This document shows positions 1 to 9,339 of a stretch of DNA of 37,971 nt, piece after piece. The stretch's first letter is position 1, and each line of letters begins with the position of its first letter. Source of the DNA: Larix sibirica. Taxonomy: Eukaryota; Streptophyta; Pinopsida; Pinales; Pinaceae. Made by a program: the position numbers and the translations under genes. Location: assembly GCA_004151065.3 (NCBI GenBank), contig NWUY0304237457.1, positions 2,634 to 40,604 of the forward strand. Direction: 5' to 3'. The notes under the pieces were generated by a model, which had not been told where the DNA came from, ran no database searches, and worked only from the letters and a program-made list of their open reading frames with translations.

Positions 1-537
1 TGGAAAATCTCTGTTGGGGTAACATGCACATTACACATTTTTTACTTTTAAGGGAATTGCTATTTATAGAATGTCTATATTATAGTATGTCTATTTATGG
101 CATGTCTATTTAGGGAATACCTATTTTTAGCATGTGGTCTATATTTAGCATTGCTATTTTTAGCAAGTGATGCCATGTAGGATTACACTTGGCAGTGACT
201 GGGCACCTAAAGCGCACTTGCTTGGCTATATTTAACCACTAGATAAGTGCGCATTATCTTTTCTATTATTGGAGTCCACCTTATCCACTTATCACTTGTC
301 CATTTGCAGTGCTATTTAAAAAACTATCTCCAATTCTATTATTGGAGACTTCAGTTCTATTATTGGAGACTCTAGTTCTTACTGAGAGACTAGTTTCTTT
401 TTTGGACTTCATGCTTGAGTTATCTTTTATATTTGGCTAATTCCATTATTAGTCAGTTCTATTTTGAACTCCTCAACCCTATTCTTAGCTAGCTAACTCA
501 AACTATGGCTAGTTAACTGATTCTAAGGGGGAGTTAA
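1..537 (+). repeat. Truncated copy of a Ty1/copia 5' LTR with 11 bp of flanking gypsy sequence
   Basis: Positions 12-537 match the first 526 bp of the LTR at 1234-2026; I count six mismatches by eye. Positions 1-11 match 1223-1233, which is the tail of a gypsy pol frame. This copy is therefore a second instance of the same gypsy/copia junction, not a 3' LTR, which would be preceded by a polypurine tract. It stops at the NN pair and lacks the TATA-like and terminal parts of the full LTR. The left side is cut by the window edge. Confidence 0.85.
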
Positions 538-539
538 NN
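538..539. other. Two ambiguous bases (NN) at a repeat break
   Basis: These are the only N characters I noticed. They lie exactly where the truncated LTR copy stops and gypsy integrase sequence starts. An assembly join or collapsed gap is the simplest reading. Confidence 0.9.
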
Positions 540-1233
540 CAGATTCCTTAAGGATAATTTATTAACTCATTTTGGTTGCCCACAAAAAATTGTTACTTAT
601 AATGCCAAGGCCTTTAGTTCATTGAAGTTGGTCACCTTTTTCCTAAAACACAATATCATCCTAGGACTTTCCTCCAAGTATTATCCACAAGGTAGTGGGC
701 AGGCTTAGTCTTCCAATAAAAACCTATCCCTTATGGTCGAGCAAACTTACGTTTCCTCATGAAGATCATAAAGAAGACCTTGGAAAACAATAAAAGGCAT
801 AGGACTCCCAACTTAGGTATGCACTATGGGTAGATAGAATCAGCACAAAGAGAGCTATAATAAAAGTACCTTTCCTTTTAGTTTATGGCATGGAGGTGGT
901 ACTACCTATTAAACTGGAGCTGCTAGTGATGAAACTATTGCAGGATATAGTGGCAGAGTTAGATAAAACCAAAAGGATAATAAAGAAGTTGGTAGAGGTG
1001 CAAGAATAGAGAGACCAGGTATATCACAGGTTAAAGGGATATCAAGAGAAGATGAAGGAGGTATTTCATAAGTAGTAAAGCCTAGAAACTTCCAAGAAGG
1101 GGACTTTGTATTGTGGGATACGAGGCATGAAGACCCTAGCAAGCATGGAAAGTTTGGTAGCCTATGGCTAGGGCCCTATGTGATTGAATAAGTCTGTGGC
1201 AAATTTTAGAATGCTTTCCATTTGGAAAATCTC
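540..1233 (+). pseudogene. Dead Ty3/gypsy integrase C-terminal part
   Basis: The plus strand translates, across at least two frameshifts and several stops, into the end of a plant Ty3/gypsy polyprotein. In order there is an integrase core stretch with FGCPQKIVT (about 571-600), YYPQGSGQA (about 679-705), a shifted frame with KVPFLLVYGMEVVLPIK (about 857-915), and the C-terminal FVLWDTRHEDPSKHGKF followed by WLGPYVIE (about 1104-1188), a GPY/F-type motif. In an active enzyme this part carries two of the three acidic residues of the D,D-35-E triad that joins element cDNA to the host chromosome. Here the second Asp position reads Tyr (TAT, 598-600) and the Glu position is a TAG stop (706-708), with exactly 35 codons between. 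The frame runs to 1233, where a copia LTR interrupts it. Family assignment is secure; clade is not. Confidence 0.88.
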
Positions 1234-2026
1234 TGTTAGGGTAACATGCACATTACACATTTTTTACTTTTAAGGGAATTGCTATTTATAGAATGTCTAT
1301 ATTATAGTATGTCTATTTATGGCATGTCTATTTGGGGAATACCTATTTTTAGCATGTGTTCTATATTTAGCATTGCTATTTTTAGCAAGTGATGCCATGT
1401 AGGATGACACTTGGCAGTGACTGGGCACCTAAAGCGCACTTGCTTGGCTATATTTAACCACTAGATAAGTGCGCATTACCTTTTCTATTATTGGAGTCCA
1501 CCTTATCCACTTATCACTTGTCCATTTGCAGTGCTATTTCAAAAACTATCTCCAATTCTATTATTGGAGACTTCAGTTCTATTATTGGAGACTCTAGTTC
1601 TTACTGAGAGACTAGTTTCTTTTTTGGACTTCATGCTTGAGTTATCTTTTATATTTGGCTAATTCCATTATTAGTCAGTTCTATTTTGAACTCCTCAACC
1701 CTATTCTTAGCTAGCTAACTCAAACTATGGCTAGTTAACTGATTCTAAGGGGGAGTTAACTGTTTCTAGCATGTGCATGCACAAGGAACCCCAACCTAGT
1801 GCGCATTACTCCTCACTCTTGGAGAGTTATATATATTGTACTCATGTAAAGCATTGTAATAAAAGAAAACAAGCTCAATACAAGCTCATACAGTTAATTC
1901 GAATTGCTCTTTTATTCTCTTTGTCTCAAGAGTGTCTCTATCTATCTCTTCTCTCTTTCTATCTTATAGTTGCTAGTGTAGTCTTTTCTCACAACTGGAT
2001 CTTGTGCTTGTGTTCAAAATCCTACA
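1234..2026 (+). repeat. Ty1/copia 5' long terminal repeat (793 bp)
   Basis: The repeat begins TGTTAGG and ends CCTACA, the usual TG...CA imperfect inverted ends, and is followed at once by a primer-binding site. It contains a TATA-like stretch (TTATATATATT, 1827-1837) and an AATAAAAG polyadenylation-like signal (1858-1865), which fits an LTR promoter and R region. The five bases before it are ATCTC, the presumed target-site duplication; the matching 3' side is not in the window. The first 526 bp are repeated at 12-537. The element inserted into a gypsy pol pseudogene. Confidence 0.9.
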
Positions 2027-2039
2027 TGGTATCAGAGCC
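2027..2039 (+). other. Retrotransposon primer-binding site, initiator tRNA-Met type
   Basis: TGGTATCAGAGCC follows the LTR end with no gap. This is the classical plant retrotransposon primer site complementary to the 3' end of the initiator methionine tRNA, where minus-strand synthesis begins. Its position fixes the LTR boundary and the orientation of the element. Confidence 0.93.
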
Positions 2040-2108
2040 CTAGTGGCGTTTGTGAGGAATAAAAAACTTTTTATTGCAGGTCATAGAAGATTGAACAACC
2101 CAAAGAGG

Positions 2109-2912
2109 ATGGAACATCCCACTACTACAGTGATTCTATCTCCATTAAACTACTTTTAGTGGAAACCCAAGATCATACTTCTTCTTAGGAGTAAGGGGCT
2201 TTATATAATTACTATGGGTACTGAAGCAGAGCCCAATTCTGCTATAGAGAAGGTAAAGTACTTTAATAGAATGGATGAGGCCTATGGGATCTTATGCTTG
2301 TCCATGTCTCCAGACTTGCTCTTTCATGTTGAGTCTTGCACAACTCCCAACGAAGTATAGACTAAGTTAGAAGGATTGTTTGGCAAGCAGAATAAGTTAA
2401 GAGGACATCAGTTGGAGAATGAGTTTATATCTTTTAATCCAAGCAGCTACGAGACCCTACAGGACTTATTTTCTAGGTTTAATACTTTGCTTCAACAGGT
2501 TTAAGCTTGTGGCATTGATAGAAAAGAGGAGCAGTTGATTCTCTCGATTCTTTAAAAGCTAGGGCCCGAGTATTCTGTATTTATTTCTTCTTTCCATACT
2601 ACAAGGATTGCCATGGGTAAAACTTGGAAGATGCCCTCTATGGATGACTTCATAGAATCTCTTATTCATGAGCAGAATAAGCTCATTCAGATGGGGGCCC
2701 TTTAGCACTCCAAGTCTCATGCACTTGCAGCATATGATAGTAACAAGAAGAACAAGCAGAAGAACAAGGGTAAGATGGAGCTTGATCACATAGATTAATA
2801 AAGCATTGACTCCTCTAAGGAGACATTTAACCCCAAGGGAGGAAAGACAAAGAAAGAGCGAACAAAGTGCAGCTATTGTAACAGAGGGTTTCATCCAAAG
2901 AGTTCATGTATG
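2109..2912 (+). pseudogene. gag: Ty1/copia gag pseudogene with zinc knuckle
   Basis: One frame runs 268 codons from an ATG at 2109, 70 bp after the primer site, with no frameshift but seven in-frame stops (three TAG, four TAA). It reads as a copia-type gag: WKPKIILLLRSKGLYIIT near the start (codons 18-35), then a helical middle with TKLEGLFGKQNKLRGHQLE, then a lysine-rich linker, then a CCHC zinc knuckle C-x2-C-x4-H-x4-C at codons 254-267 (2868-2909). In living elements gag forms the virus-like particle and the knuckle binds RNA. Homology ends about 2912, so protease, integrase and reverse transcriptase are absent. The preserved frame shows this insertion is much younger than the gypsy host it landed in. 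Confidence 0.88.
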
Positions 2913-4635
2913 GTGACCCTACATTTATCCAAGATTATAATGATGCCTACTCATGTGTCATACCATGGAAATTTGGAAACTTAGCCAATGCCTCAATGCA
3001 ACACCCAGCCATCTCCCCAACCACTTATTCACCAACTAGACTCCTTCCTCTTCAACTCAACACAACAATAGAAATATACCCCTTTTCTACTAAATAGTCC
3101 CTCGGTGTACTAAAATTCCTTTCCCTTCCCTACTCAACAGTCCCTCAGGAAACCCTTACCGTTAATGGTGTTCTTAGTGTTAGTAAGAGGGTCATAGTCC
3201 TAGATGTCAACACCAATAGGGCGTTCATGGGATACTTGTGTAGCATTATAGGTTTCCCAACCCAATAGCAACATGGCCTCACACATAGCATCACATACAC
3301 AAAGTGGGTATACCTTACACATTAACTCTGATTATTTACTCTTAACTAGTTCAATCATCACATACAATCGTTGAATGCATAAAAGAGTTCCATAGTATTT
3401 GCTCAACCAAGGTATTCCTACCTGAGTATAAATCATACACATGCATGCATTCAACATTCTCATGAGTATATATATTAAGATATTCAAACATGGATAAGAT
3501 AATTCGTACCCAATTGCCTTCATCACTTATGCAACATAACCATGAACAACTCATACCTCTTATGGTTTACATTGGAACACTTTATGTTACCTAAACTGAT
3601 GATGCCTTATAGAAACTCCTACAGTACCTTCATCAACCTCTTCAAAAGAAAACACTGACCTTAAACCTTCTCATTAAATTGACAATAAAAGGCATCAATT
3701 TCATAAATATCTTCAATTATTCCTGATTATACAGTAAATAAGAAACCACATTAAATACCATGCCTTAGTTATTGCATATACAACATCATACCAATCTTAT
3801 AAATTATGTAAAAACACTATCACTCAAATGCTCATCATATTCACATGCACATCCTACCATGAATTATGCCTCAATATGCTTACTAAAGCATATACAATCT
3901 AGCTATTTACTCTCTTGCATATACAGTAGCATTCTAATCTCCTATTTATTGATACAAACAACTATTCTAATCTCCTATTTATTGATACAAACAACTTTCT
4001 AATGTTAGAGAAGTACAGGTAATACAATAAGAGAAAGGTAAGGAATTATCCCCCATAATTCCTTATCTAAGCATGGAATTCTGCACAATTATAGCAAATT
4101 GCTTTAGTTATCTTACGCGCTTGGATCGGGCAGTCAGTACCTCCTAAGCGATTGATTAATTGTTACTAGGTAGAAAATCTTTTTAGAACCCGGCGAATAA
4201 GATCTATATTCTCTTTCCAGCTAAGAATATTTTTCTGTATAACACATGTACTCTGTTATATAAAGTGATGAAGATCCTTTTTCCTTAGTCCTCCGCTTAC
4301 CTTTAGCTCACCCCGAATCTATCAATCAATTTTCGGACTCCGATTTAGTTCCTTTAGATATCTTTAAGAATGAAGAAGCTTTGCTGACCGGGGGCCCAGG
4401 ACAAAATCTCTTTTAATAACGAACAGTCCTCCTACAAACTTAATGAGCATGCTTATTTTGGAGATACTTCGCTCGACAATGGGCCCGCATTTGCATGACA
4501 ATTCTGAGATTGAGCCTTTGGAAACTTATTTAGGTCTCTTTTTAGCTCCTCCACAGTTTGAAGACGGATCTTCATTATGAAATGAGAAGATACGATTTAT
4601 ATTAGCGTAGGATACGAATTCAGTCCTAAAATACT
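2913..4635. other. AT-rich gene-free stretch
   Basis: No recognisable gene on either strand. Short open frames here, such as 2906-3097 and 3772-4002, look like chance AT-rich or repeat-driven frames. A pair of short CTCAACAGTCCCTC-like matches lies around 3096 and 3139, and a perfect tandem 33-mer lies at 3931-3996. The source of the sequence is unknown. Confidence 0.5.
3931..3996. repeat. Perfect tandem duplication of a 33-bp unit
   Basis: The 33-bp unit starting ATTCTAATCTCC and ending ACAAACAACT occurs twice head to tail (3931-3963 and 3964-3996) with no mismatch. It looks recent compared with the surrounding decayed sequence. Confidence 0.95.
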
Positions 4636-5121
4636 GAAGTTGGGGAAATTTTTACCACAGGAGAAGTGGGCCAATATACTTCCCTTTTACGATAATATGT
4701 CGATATCTTTGCATGGTCCTATGCAGATATGCCTGGGCTAGATCCATTTTATTGTAGTTAACCACCTAGTTGTCAGACCGGATGCAAAACCCGTGAAACA
4801 GAAGTTACGAAAAATGCATCCAAAGGTAACTTTGTTAGTCAAAGAAGAATTGCAAAAACTCTTTTACGTGGACTTTATCCGACCTGTTTATTATTCAGAC
4901 TGGATATCTAATGTGGTTCCTGTGGGTAAGAAGACAGGGGACATTCTAATCTGTACTGACTTCAGAGACATTAACAAGGCTTGTCCTAAATCAAATTGAC
5001 CTTTACCAAACATGGATATGATCGTAGATTAAACCGCTGGTTGTTAAATGTTATCATTAATGGATAGATTTTATGGATATAATCAGATAAAATTGCTCTA
5101 GAAGACCAACATATCGTGACA
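4636..5121 (+). pseudogene. Ty3/gypsy reverse transcriptase N-terminal fragment
   Basis: The plus strand reads LKLGKFLPQEKWANIL (about 4640), DIFAWSYADMPGLDP (about 4702-4748), then VKQKLRKMHPKV and LLVKEELQKLFYVDFIRPV, WISNVVPVGKKTGDI, CTDFRDINKACPK and LSLMDRFYGYNQIK. These are the conserved early blocks of plant gypsy reverse transcriptase, which copies element RNA into DNA. One extra T at about 4749-4752 and another slip near 5090 shift the frame, and stops interrupt it (TGA at 4997, TAA near 5030). The YxDD catalytic box is missing because homology stops at about 5121. It could come from the same family as the integrase at 540-1233, but the two are 3.4 kb apart with a copia piece between. 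Confidence 0.88.
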
Positions 5122-5540
5122 TAAGTCATAGCAAGGCCCTTGCACGTTACATAAGTAATAACAAGGCCAACCAAGTTCGGAAAGTAAGGGTATAAAGTCT
5201 GGCATTCAGAGATTAAGAGCCTACCTAAAGACCTTATTGATTGGAGTAATGTCTTCTCTTTTCTTTTTATATCTAGTTACCAACATGATACGAGCCTATA
5301 AGGTGGCCTGCCTTACCAAGAGATCCGTTGTAAGACTTAGAGAAGTGATGTGTTCCTCTTTTCCATGATCCTCTTAGGGTAGTTAGGTCACTTATTCTTT
5401 AGGTTCTATTTTGATCTTAGGGTAGTTAGACTAGGGAGATCAGGATTTCTTCATGATGGATTATAGGGATATGCCCACCTCCTCAAACTTTGTCACTAGG
5501 ATTATCTATCATGTGTACGAGAACGTCATCTAATTAGCCC
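5122..5540. other. Gene-free stretch with two short imperfect repeats
   Basis: ACATAAGTCATAGCAAGGCC (about 5119) recurs imperfectly as ACATAAGTAATAACAAGGCC (about 5150), and CTTAGGGTAGTTAG occurs near 5372 and 5415. No coding signal recognised. Confidence 0.45.
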
Positions 5541-5911
5541 TTGGACACACCGCCATCCACATCGGGTGCACCATCCTCTCAGCCGTCGGGAGAGTCCATT
5601 GCTCCCTCGTCTTCTGTGCCGTCATGGGGAGGGAATCCATGCTCAGGATCCCCCATTACACAGATCTATTTCCTTTTATCTCTACCTGGTGTTGTTGGGA
5701 CCCACCCCTGTGATGGCCACGTTGAGTCTTCCCGGGCTTACCTTGGGTATACCTGTTTGGTACCTTAATCCGCCTTCGCCTCCGTCATCTTCGACACCGC
5801 CTCCCCATTTGGTTTTTACCCCTGTGCAACCTTCGAGCGTTCCCCCATCGTCAACCTTGGAGCCACCGCAGAAACAACCCCACAGCTCAAACCAAGTAAA
5901 GCAAAGGAAAA
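5541..5911 (+). pseudogene. Pro/Ser-rich decayed coding-like stretch
   Basis: The frame from 5541 begins MDTPPSTSGAPSSQPSGES and stays Ser/Pro-rich to about 5690. A second frame (open 5566-6018) then gives NPPSPPSSSTPPPHL, PVQPSSVPPSSTLEPPQKQ and ends in a basic patch VKQRKSGW near 5890-5920. The composition moves between frames as if one low-complexity protein region had been shifted once. It is followed by Ala/Gly/Thr-rich sequence in a third frame. No family recognised. The order Pro-rich, basic, Ala/Gly/Thr-rich is seen again at 37335-37766. Chance GC-biased sequence is the alternative. Confidence 0.35.
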
Positions 5912-6043
5912 GCGGCTGGTGGATAAGCTGTATCGACTGTTGCTGGTCCTGCTACTGGGTCTACTGTTGGAACGACTGCAGCATCTGGTTATGCTACTGG
6001 ATTTGGATCTGCTACTGAAGAAGACGCTGTTGCTGGCAGATAA
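5912..6043 (+). repeat. Ala/Gly/Thr-rich trinucleotide-phased repeat, small plus-strand copy
   Basis: Read in phase from 5912 the codons are mostly GCT, GGT, ACT, GTT and GGA, giving runs such as STVAGPATGSTVGTTAASG and ending AVAGR then TAA at 6041. One internal TAA lies at the fifth codon. The same codon vocabulary builds the 3-kb block at 30064-33030 (minus strand) and the blocks at 23425-23756 and 37581-37766. Confidence 0.55.
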
Positions 6044-6156
6044 ACTTCAATGGGATCTGCTTTTGCTGGGTAAACAACTGCGGGTGGCCCTCCAGCTCAT
6101 CCAAGGCCGACTTTTATATATACGTTATTTTTACCGCTGATCCATAGCGTAAGTAA

Positions 6157-6534
6157 TTTGCTGATTCACCGTATTCAACGGAGGGCGGGACAAATGGTTA
6201 TGGGTCTGAACCTGGAAGGGATGTCCCCGGAACTAGCTATGAATCTGCTCTCACCTCTGGTGTCTCCGCTAATGATGGTGATTCAATCTCGATAGGTTCC
6301 AGGTAAACAACTAGATTGACCACATCTCGAACTGGAGAATTAACTGTAACCAGCAAGGATGCTGCTCCCTTTGCTCCAATCAATATAAGTAGCACCAGTG
6401 AAATTAAAGGGCCCTGCCTTTTTTGCGAAGTAAACTAGTTCCCCTCGGTTGCTACATTTGCCTCTGCCTTTGATGCCTCCGCCTTTGCAGCTAGAGATTT
6501 ATTGAAATCTAAATATAACCCACAATGTTCATGA
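6157..6534 (+). pseudogene. Ser/Gly/Asp-rich decayed frame of 125 codons
   Basis: A single frame from 6157 to the TGA at 6532 has only two internal stops (one TAA after IGSR, one TAG after CEVN). It reads ADSPYSTEGGTNGYGSEPG, then TSYESALTSGVSANDGDSIS, then a more mixed part with KDAAPFAPINISSTSEIKG and FPSVATFASAFDASAFAARD. There is no start codon and no family I recognise. It continues the low-complexity character of 5541-6043 in a different phase, so it may be the distal part of the same decayed gene or repeat. Confidence 0.35.
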
Positions 6535-7287
6535 CTCAACCAAATATCTTACTACCATTACCTAGATGTCTCAACCAACGTGCCATGAGTAATGGACCTC
6601 TTCCTCGCATCACAACACAAGCACGAGCTATCACTTATCTGTTGCACATCCCCTCGAGGAATCCCTTTGATCCATAAGTGCTCTAGTGCAAGCAAGGAGA
6701 GTCCATTTGTTGGTTAGCCTCTATTAAAAACTTGGTGTGGTACTCTATGGCTTTCGAAGTAAAGATCCAGCACAAACATTGTGAAAGTTCCAACTGGATT
6801 CTACATCCATAAGCTCATTGCAATGATCCATTTTGCTTTCACTTTATATTAGCATAGCCCATTTCCCAGGTTATGCAAGCAACTAAGAACCAAGAATGCC
6901 CAGAGGCTCTAAAATGCAAATAAGAGAGCTAGGAATAAGCACAATGTTAATACATCCATTTATTTAGCACAATAACAACCAAGAAAGTGTAGCAACAAAA
7001 GAATAAAAAAGGTTATATATATATATTATAGAATAGGAACCATCCCCATGCCACAGGGAATTGTCATTTTCCATAGGAAATATGCCTCCCTCACTTCCCC
7101 TCTTGTTGCATCATAGCCCCCTCTGCTCATTGCAGTAGTTTCCTTGGCCTTTCCTTCGCTATGCCCAGTGACCTGTTCCTTCCCTACTTAGCTAATCGGC
7201 TTCCATTGATTGATGGTCGGTTATATATTTTGAAGTAAAATATGGAGCTGGCCAGGGAACTAAAAACAGAGCTGAGTTCTATGCCCT
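6535..7287. other. Gene-free stretch
   Basis: I see no gene or strong repeat. There is a short TA run near 7013-7026. Sequence just upstream of the LINE fragment (about 7200-7287) does not extend its homology in a way I can support. Confidence 0.45.
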
Positions 7288-7566
7288 GTGGATTTTTCTG
7301 AAAACAACAGTGGAAACAGGTATTACAAAGTTGCAGGTGACCCTATTTTCCCCTTCTTGTTCATACTCATGGCAGAGGGCCCGGGAAGGAGCCTACGCAG
7401 AGCAATAGAAGAAGGCAGCCTCAAGGGCCTGAACCTTCATCAGGGAGTGGATCCTCTGTCCCACCTTCAATTCGTAGATGACACAATGCTTCTAGGATCA
7501 CCCTCAGCCAAGGAAGCCAAAAATTTGAAGCAGTCTTGGACACTTTCCTGAAGGCCAAAGAATAAA
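7288..7566 (+). pseudogene. LINE (non-LTR retrotransposon) reverse transcriptase fragment
   Basis: From about 7336 the frame gives GDPIFPFLFILMAEG, SLRRAIEEGSLKGLNLHQG and LSHLQFVDDTMLLGSPSAKEA, the standard GDPLSPxLF block and the FVDD catalytic box of plant LINE reverse transcriptases (FVDD at 7471-7482). In LINEs this enzyme copies element RNA at a nicked target site. The frame opens with GTG at 7288 but the first 15 codons are not LINE-like. A one-base slip near 7531 moves the reading into LDTFLKAKE and a TAA at about 7564-7566, where homology ends. Endonuclease and C-terminal regions are absent, so it is a scrap of about 75 recognisable residues. Confidence 0.88.
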
Positions 7567-8335
7567 ATCCATTTTAGTCTCCCAATGAGCAATTATCAAT
7601 CATCGGACCCCTCTTATCCTTCCTCTCGGCTTCAGATTGCATATTCAGAAGTAGTAATAGGAATAATTTATCTCCATTCCCACATAATATAAATAAAATA
7701 AGGAATAGAAATTGAATTCCCATAATCCCATATATAATTTTAAAATATGGAGACAACTTAAGTGCTAGTAGTACGACTTAATACCTTTAAGTCCAAATGG
7801 AGACTATAGCTATCTTACTTACGTTACTGGGACACATTAGAATTCATATCACTGCAGCAACAAAAAACTACACTTAGTTTCAGAGAGAGCCATGCTTAGC
7901 CCAGCAGCTAAGAGAACAACAGGTTTAACTACTAAATAATTCAGCTTCACACTCTCTACTAGTTCTAGACTCATAGCATATAGTGAACTACAGAGGTTCA
8001 GAAGGCAGAAATAAGAAATAGTTATATTAGCATATATTGGAACTACAATGGAACTTATAAACTTATATATGCCCGTATAATATGTATATCCACATGCACT
8101 AACTAAAAACACTACGCGCGCCTAGGCGCCTGTACTATAGTACGGAATATTATTGATAAAAATTGTAAGTATTGAACCTGGTATATCGTATATAACACAA
8201 CACAGCTAAGTGATATTGGCTATGGCTAAATGTGTAAGCTAACTGGTGCCGTCCTGACCCCGTTGATATGTGTGCGGATCCCGTACTGACTGACTCACAC
8301 CTGGCCTAACTTACCTCACCTGATAGTGTATCCAC
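7567..8335. other. Gene-free AT-rich stretch
   Basis: No coding sequence recognised on either strand; the minus frame at 7849-8112 has no family features. The stretch ends with GC-rich palindromes at 8118-8143. Confidence 0.45.
8118..8143. other. Two adjacent perfect 12-bp palindromes
   Basis: GCGCCTAGGCGC (8118-8129) and GTACTATAGTAC (8132-8143) are each perfect inverted repeats without a spacer and are separated by two bases. Either could extrude as a small hairpin or bind a symmetric protein; nothing nearby tells which. They lie in otherwise AT-rich sequence. Confidence 0.85.
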
Positions 8336-8899
8336 TTGGCTATCGGCAGCTCCCACTTGTTCTCCACTCGTTCGTCTATGCGGGAGGTTCTTCTATCTTC
8401 CGGCTCCGGGGTGTCTATCTCGAGCGGTATCGCTCCATATGGGGGTAGCTATCCTTCAAACCTCAAGGGGCAAGTAGCAATCCAACCAACCTCAAGCAAG
8501 CAGTGTCGATCCAACAAAGCTCCAACCAATGTCTTCTGGTTTATAAACTATAGGGTAACTTCTTTCCTCTATTGTGTATGGCAGCAACATAGATAGCTCC
8601 AATGTAAGGTGGGAACGAACATGGTTTAATAAGCAATGACCTTCCTATCAGCTATGGAAATAGAACTTCTTCTTTATATGGTTTCGAGGCTGGATGATTT
8701 GTTTCTGCCAACCGGGGAGTCGCTTACCAAGAGATTAGGAAGCAGTGTGAGGAGCGGGATGGCCAGCTAATAAGTGTATTTCGTGCAGGGAAATTACTAC
8801 ACCCACCTGCTTGACAACCTTTCAATACGTGCTTCACTTAACCCAATTAGGAATGCCCCCAACTTACAGCATTGGATCGGATGGAAGGGAAGGAAAGGA
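8336..8899. other. Gene-free stretch
   Basis: The plus frame at 8336-8596 is Ser-rich at its start but has no recognisable domain and I do not call it. Short CCAACC-type repetition occurs around 8470-8530. No RNA gene seen. Confidence 0.4.
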
Positions 8900-9125
8900 A
8901 GAATAAGCCTTTTTACTTTTTCCTTTTGCCGAGTCCCACAGAAGGAATCCTTTTGCCTTAAACCAAGGGCCTCTTTAGCCTTTTTCCTTTTGCCAGAGCC
9001 AACAAGTCCAACACAAACCTTTCACCAGATACCTTTACCCAGATGCCATAAGTCTTCAGTCTTTAGCCTTTTGCCAAGTATAAAAGGTAAGTAGATCCAA
9101 CAGAAGGAATCAGCCTTTACCCAGT
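8900..9125. repeat. Degenerate repeat built on AGCCTTTTTCCTTTTGCC
   Basis: The segment TAGCC-TTTTTCCTTTTGCC followed by AGAGTCCAACAGAAGGAAT-like sequence recurs, with gaps, near 8907, 8975 and 9063, giving spacings of about 70-90 bp. Matching landmarks are CACAGAAGGAATCC (8937) and CAACAGAAGGAATCAGCC (9098). The open frame at 8774-9094 follows from this repetition. Confidence 0.6.
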
Positions 9126-9339
9126 AGCCTTATTGCGTGGAGCCTTAGTGTATTTCCCATATAACTGGCACGCACGTAGAACCTGTGACTTAGAACCACC
9201 ATCCTGTTCCGAACATCCCAGCCTATCATATTAGCTAATAACATATGAGAACATTATAGTTAGTTATACGTCATAGTGCTTTCATAGTGCACTCCCGATA
9301 CACCATGATTTAGTATACGGGATCTTACCTACCTGCAAG

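Noticed and set aside
12-2026. Complete copia element with both LTRs
   Set aside because: Gypsy sequence precedes both LTR copies and no pol lies between them, so both are 5' LTRs of a duplicated junction.
2027-2039. tRNA gene remnant
   Set aside because: Only the 3'-complementary primer site is present. No cloverleaf surrounds it, and it abuts the LTR end.
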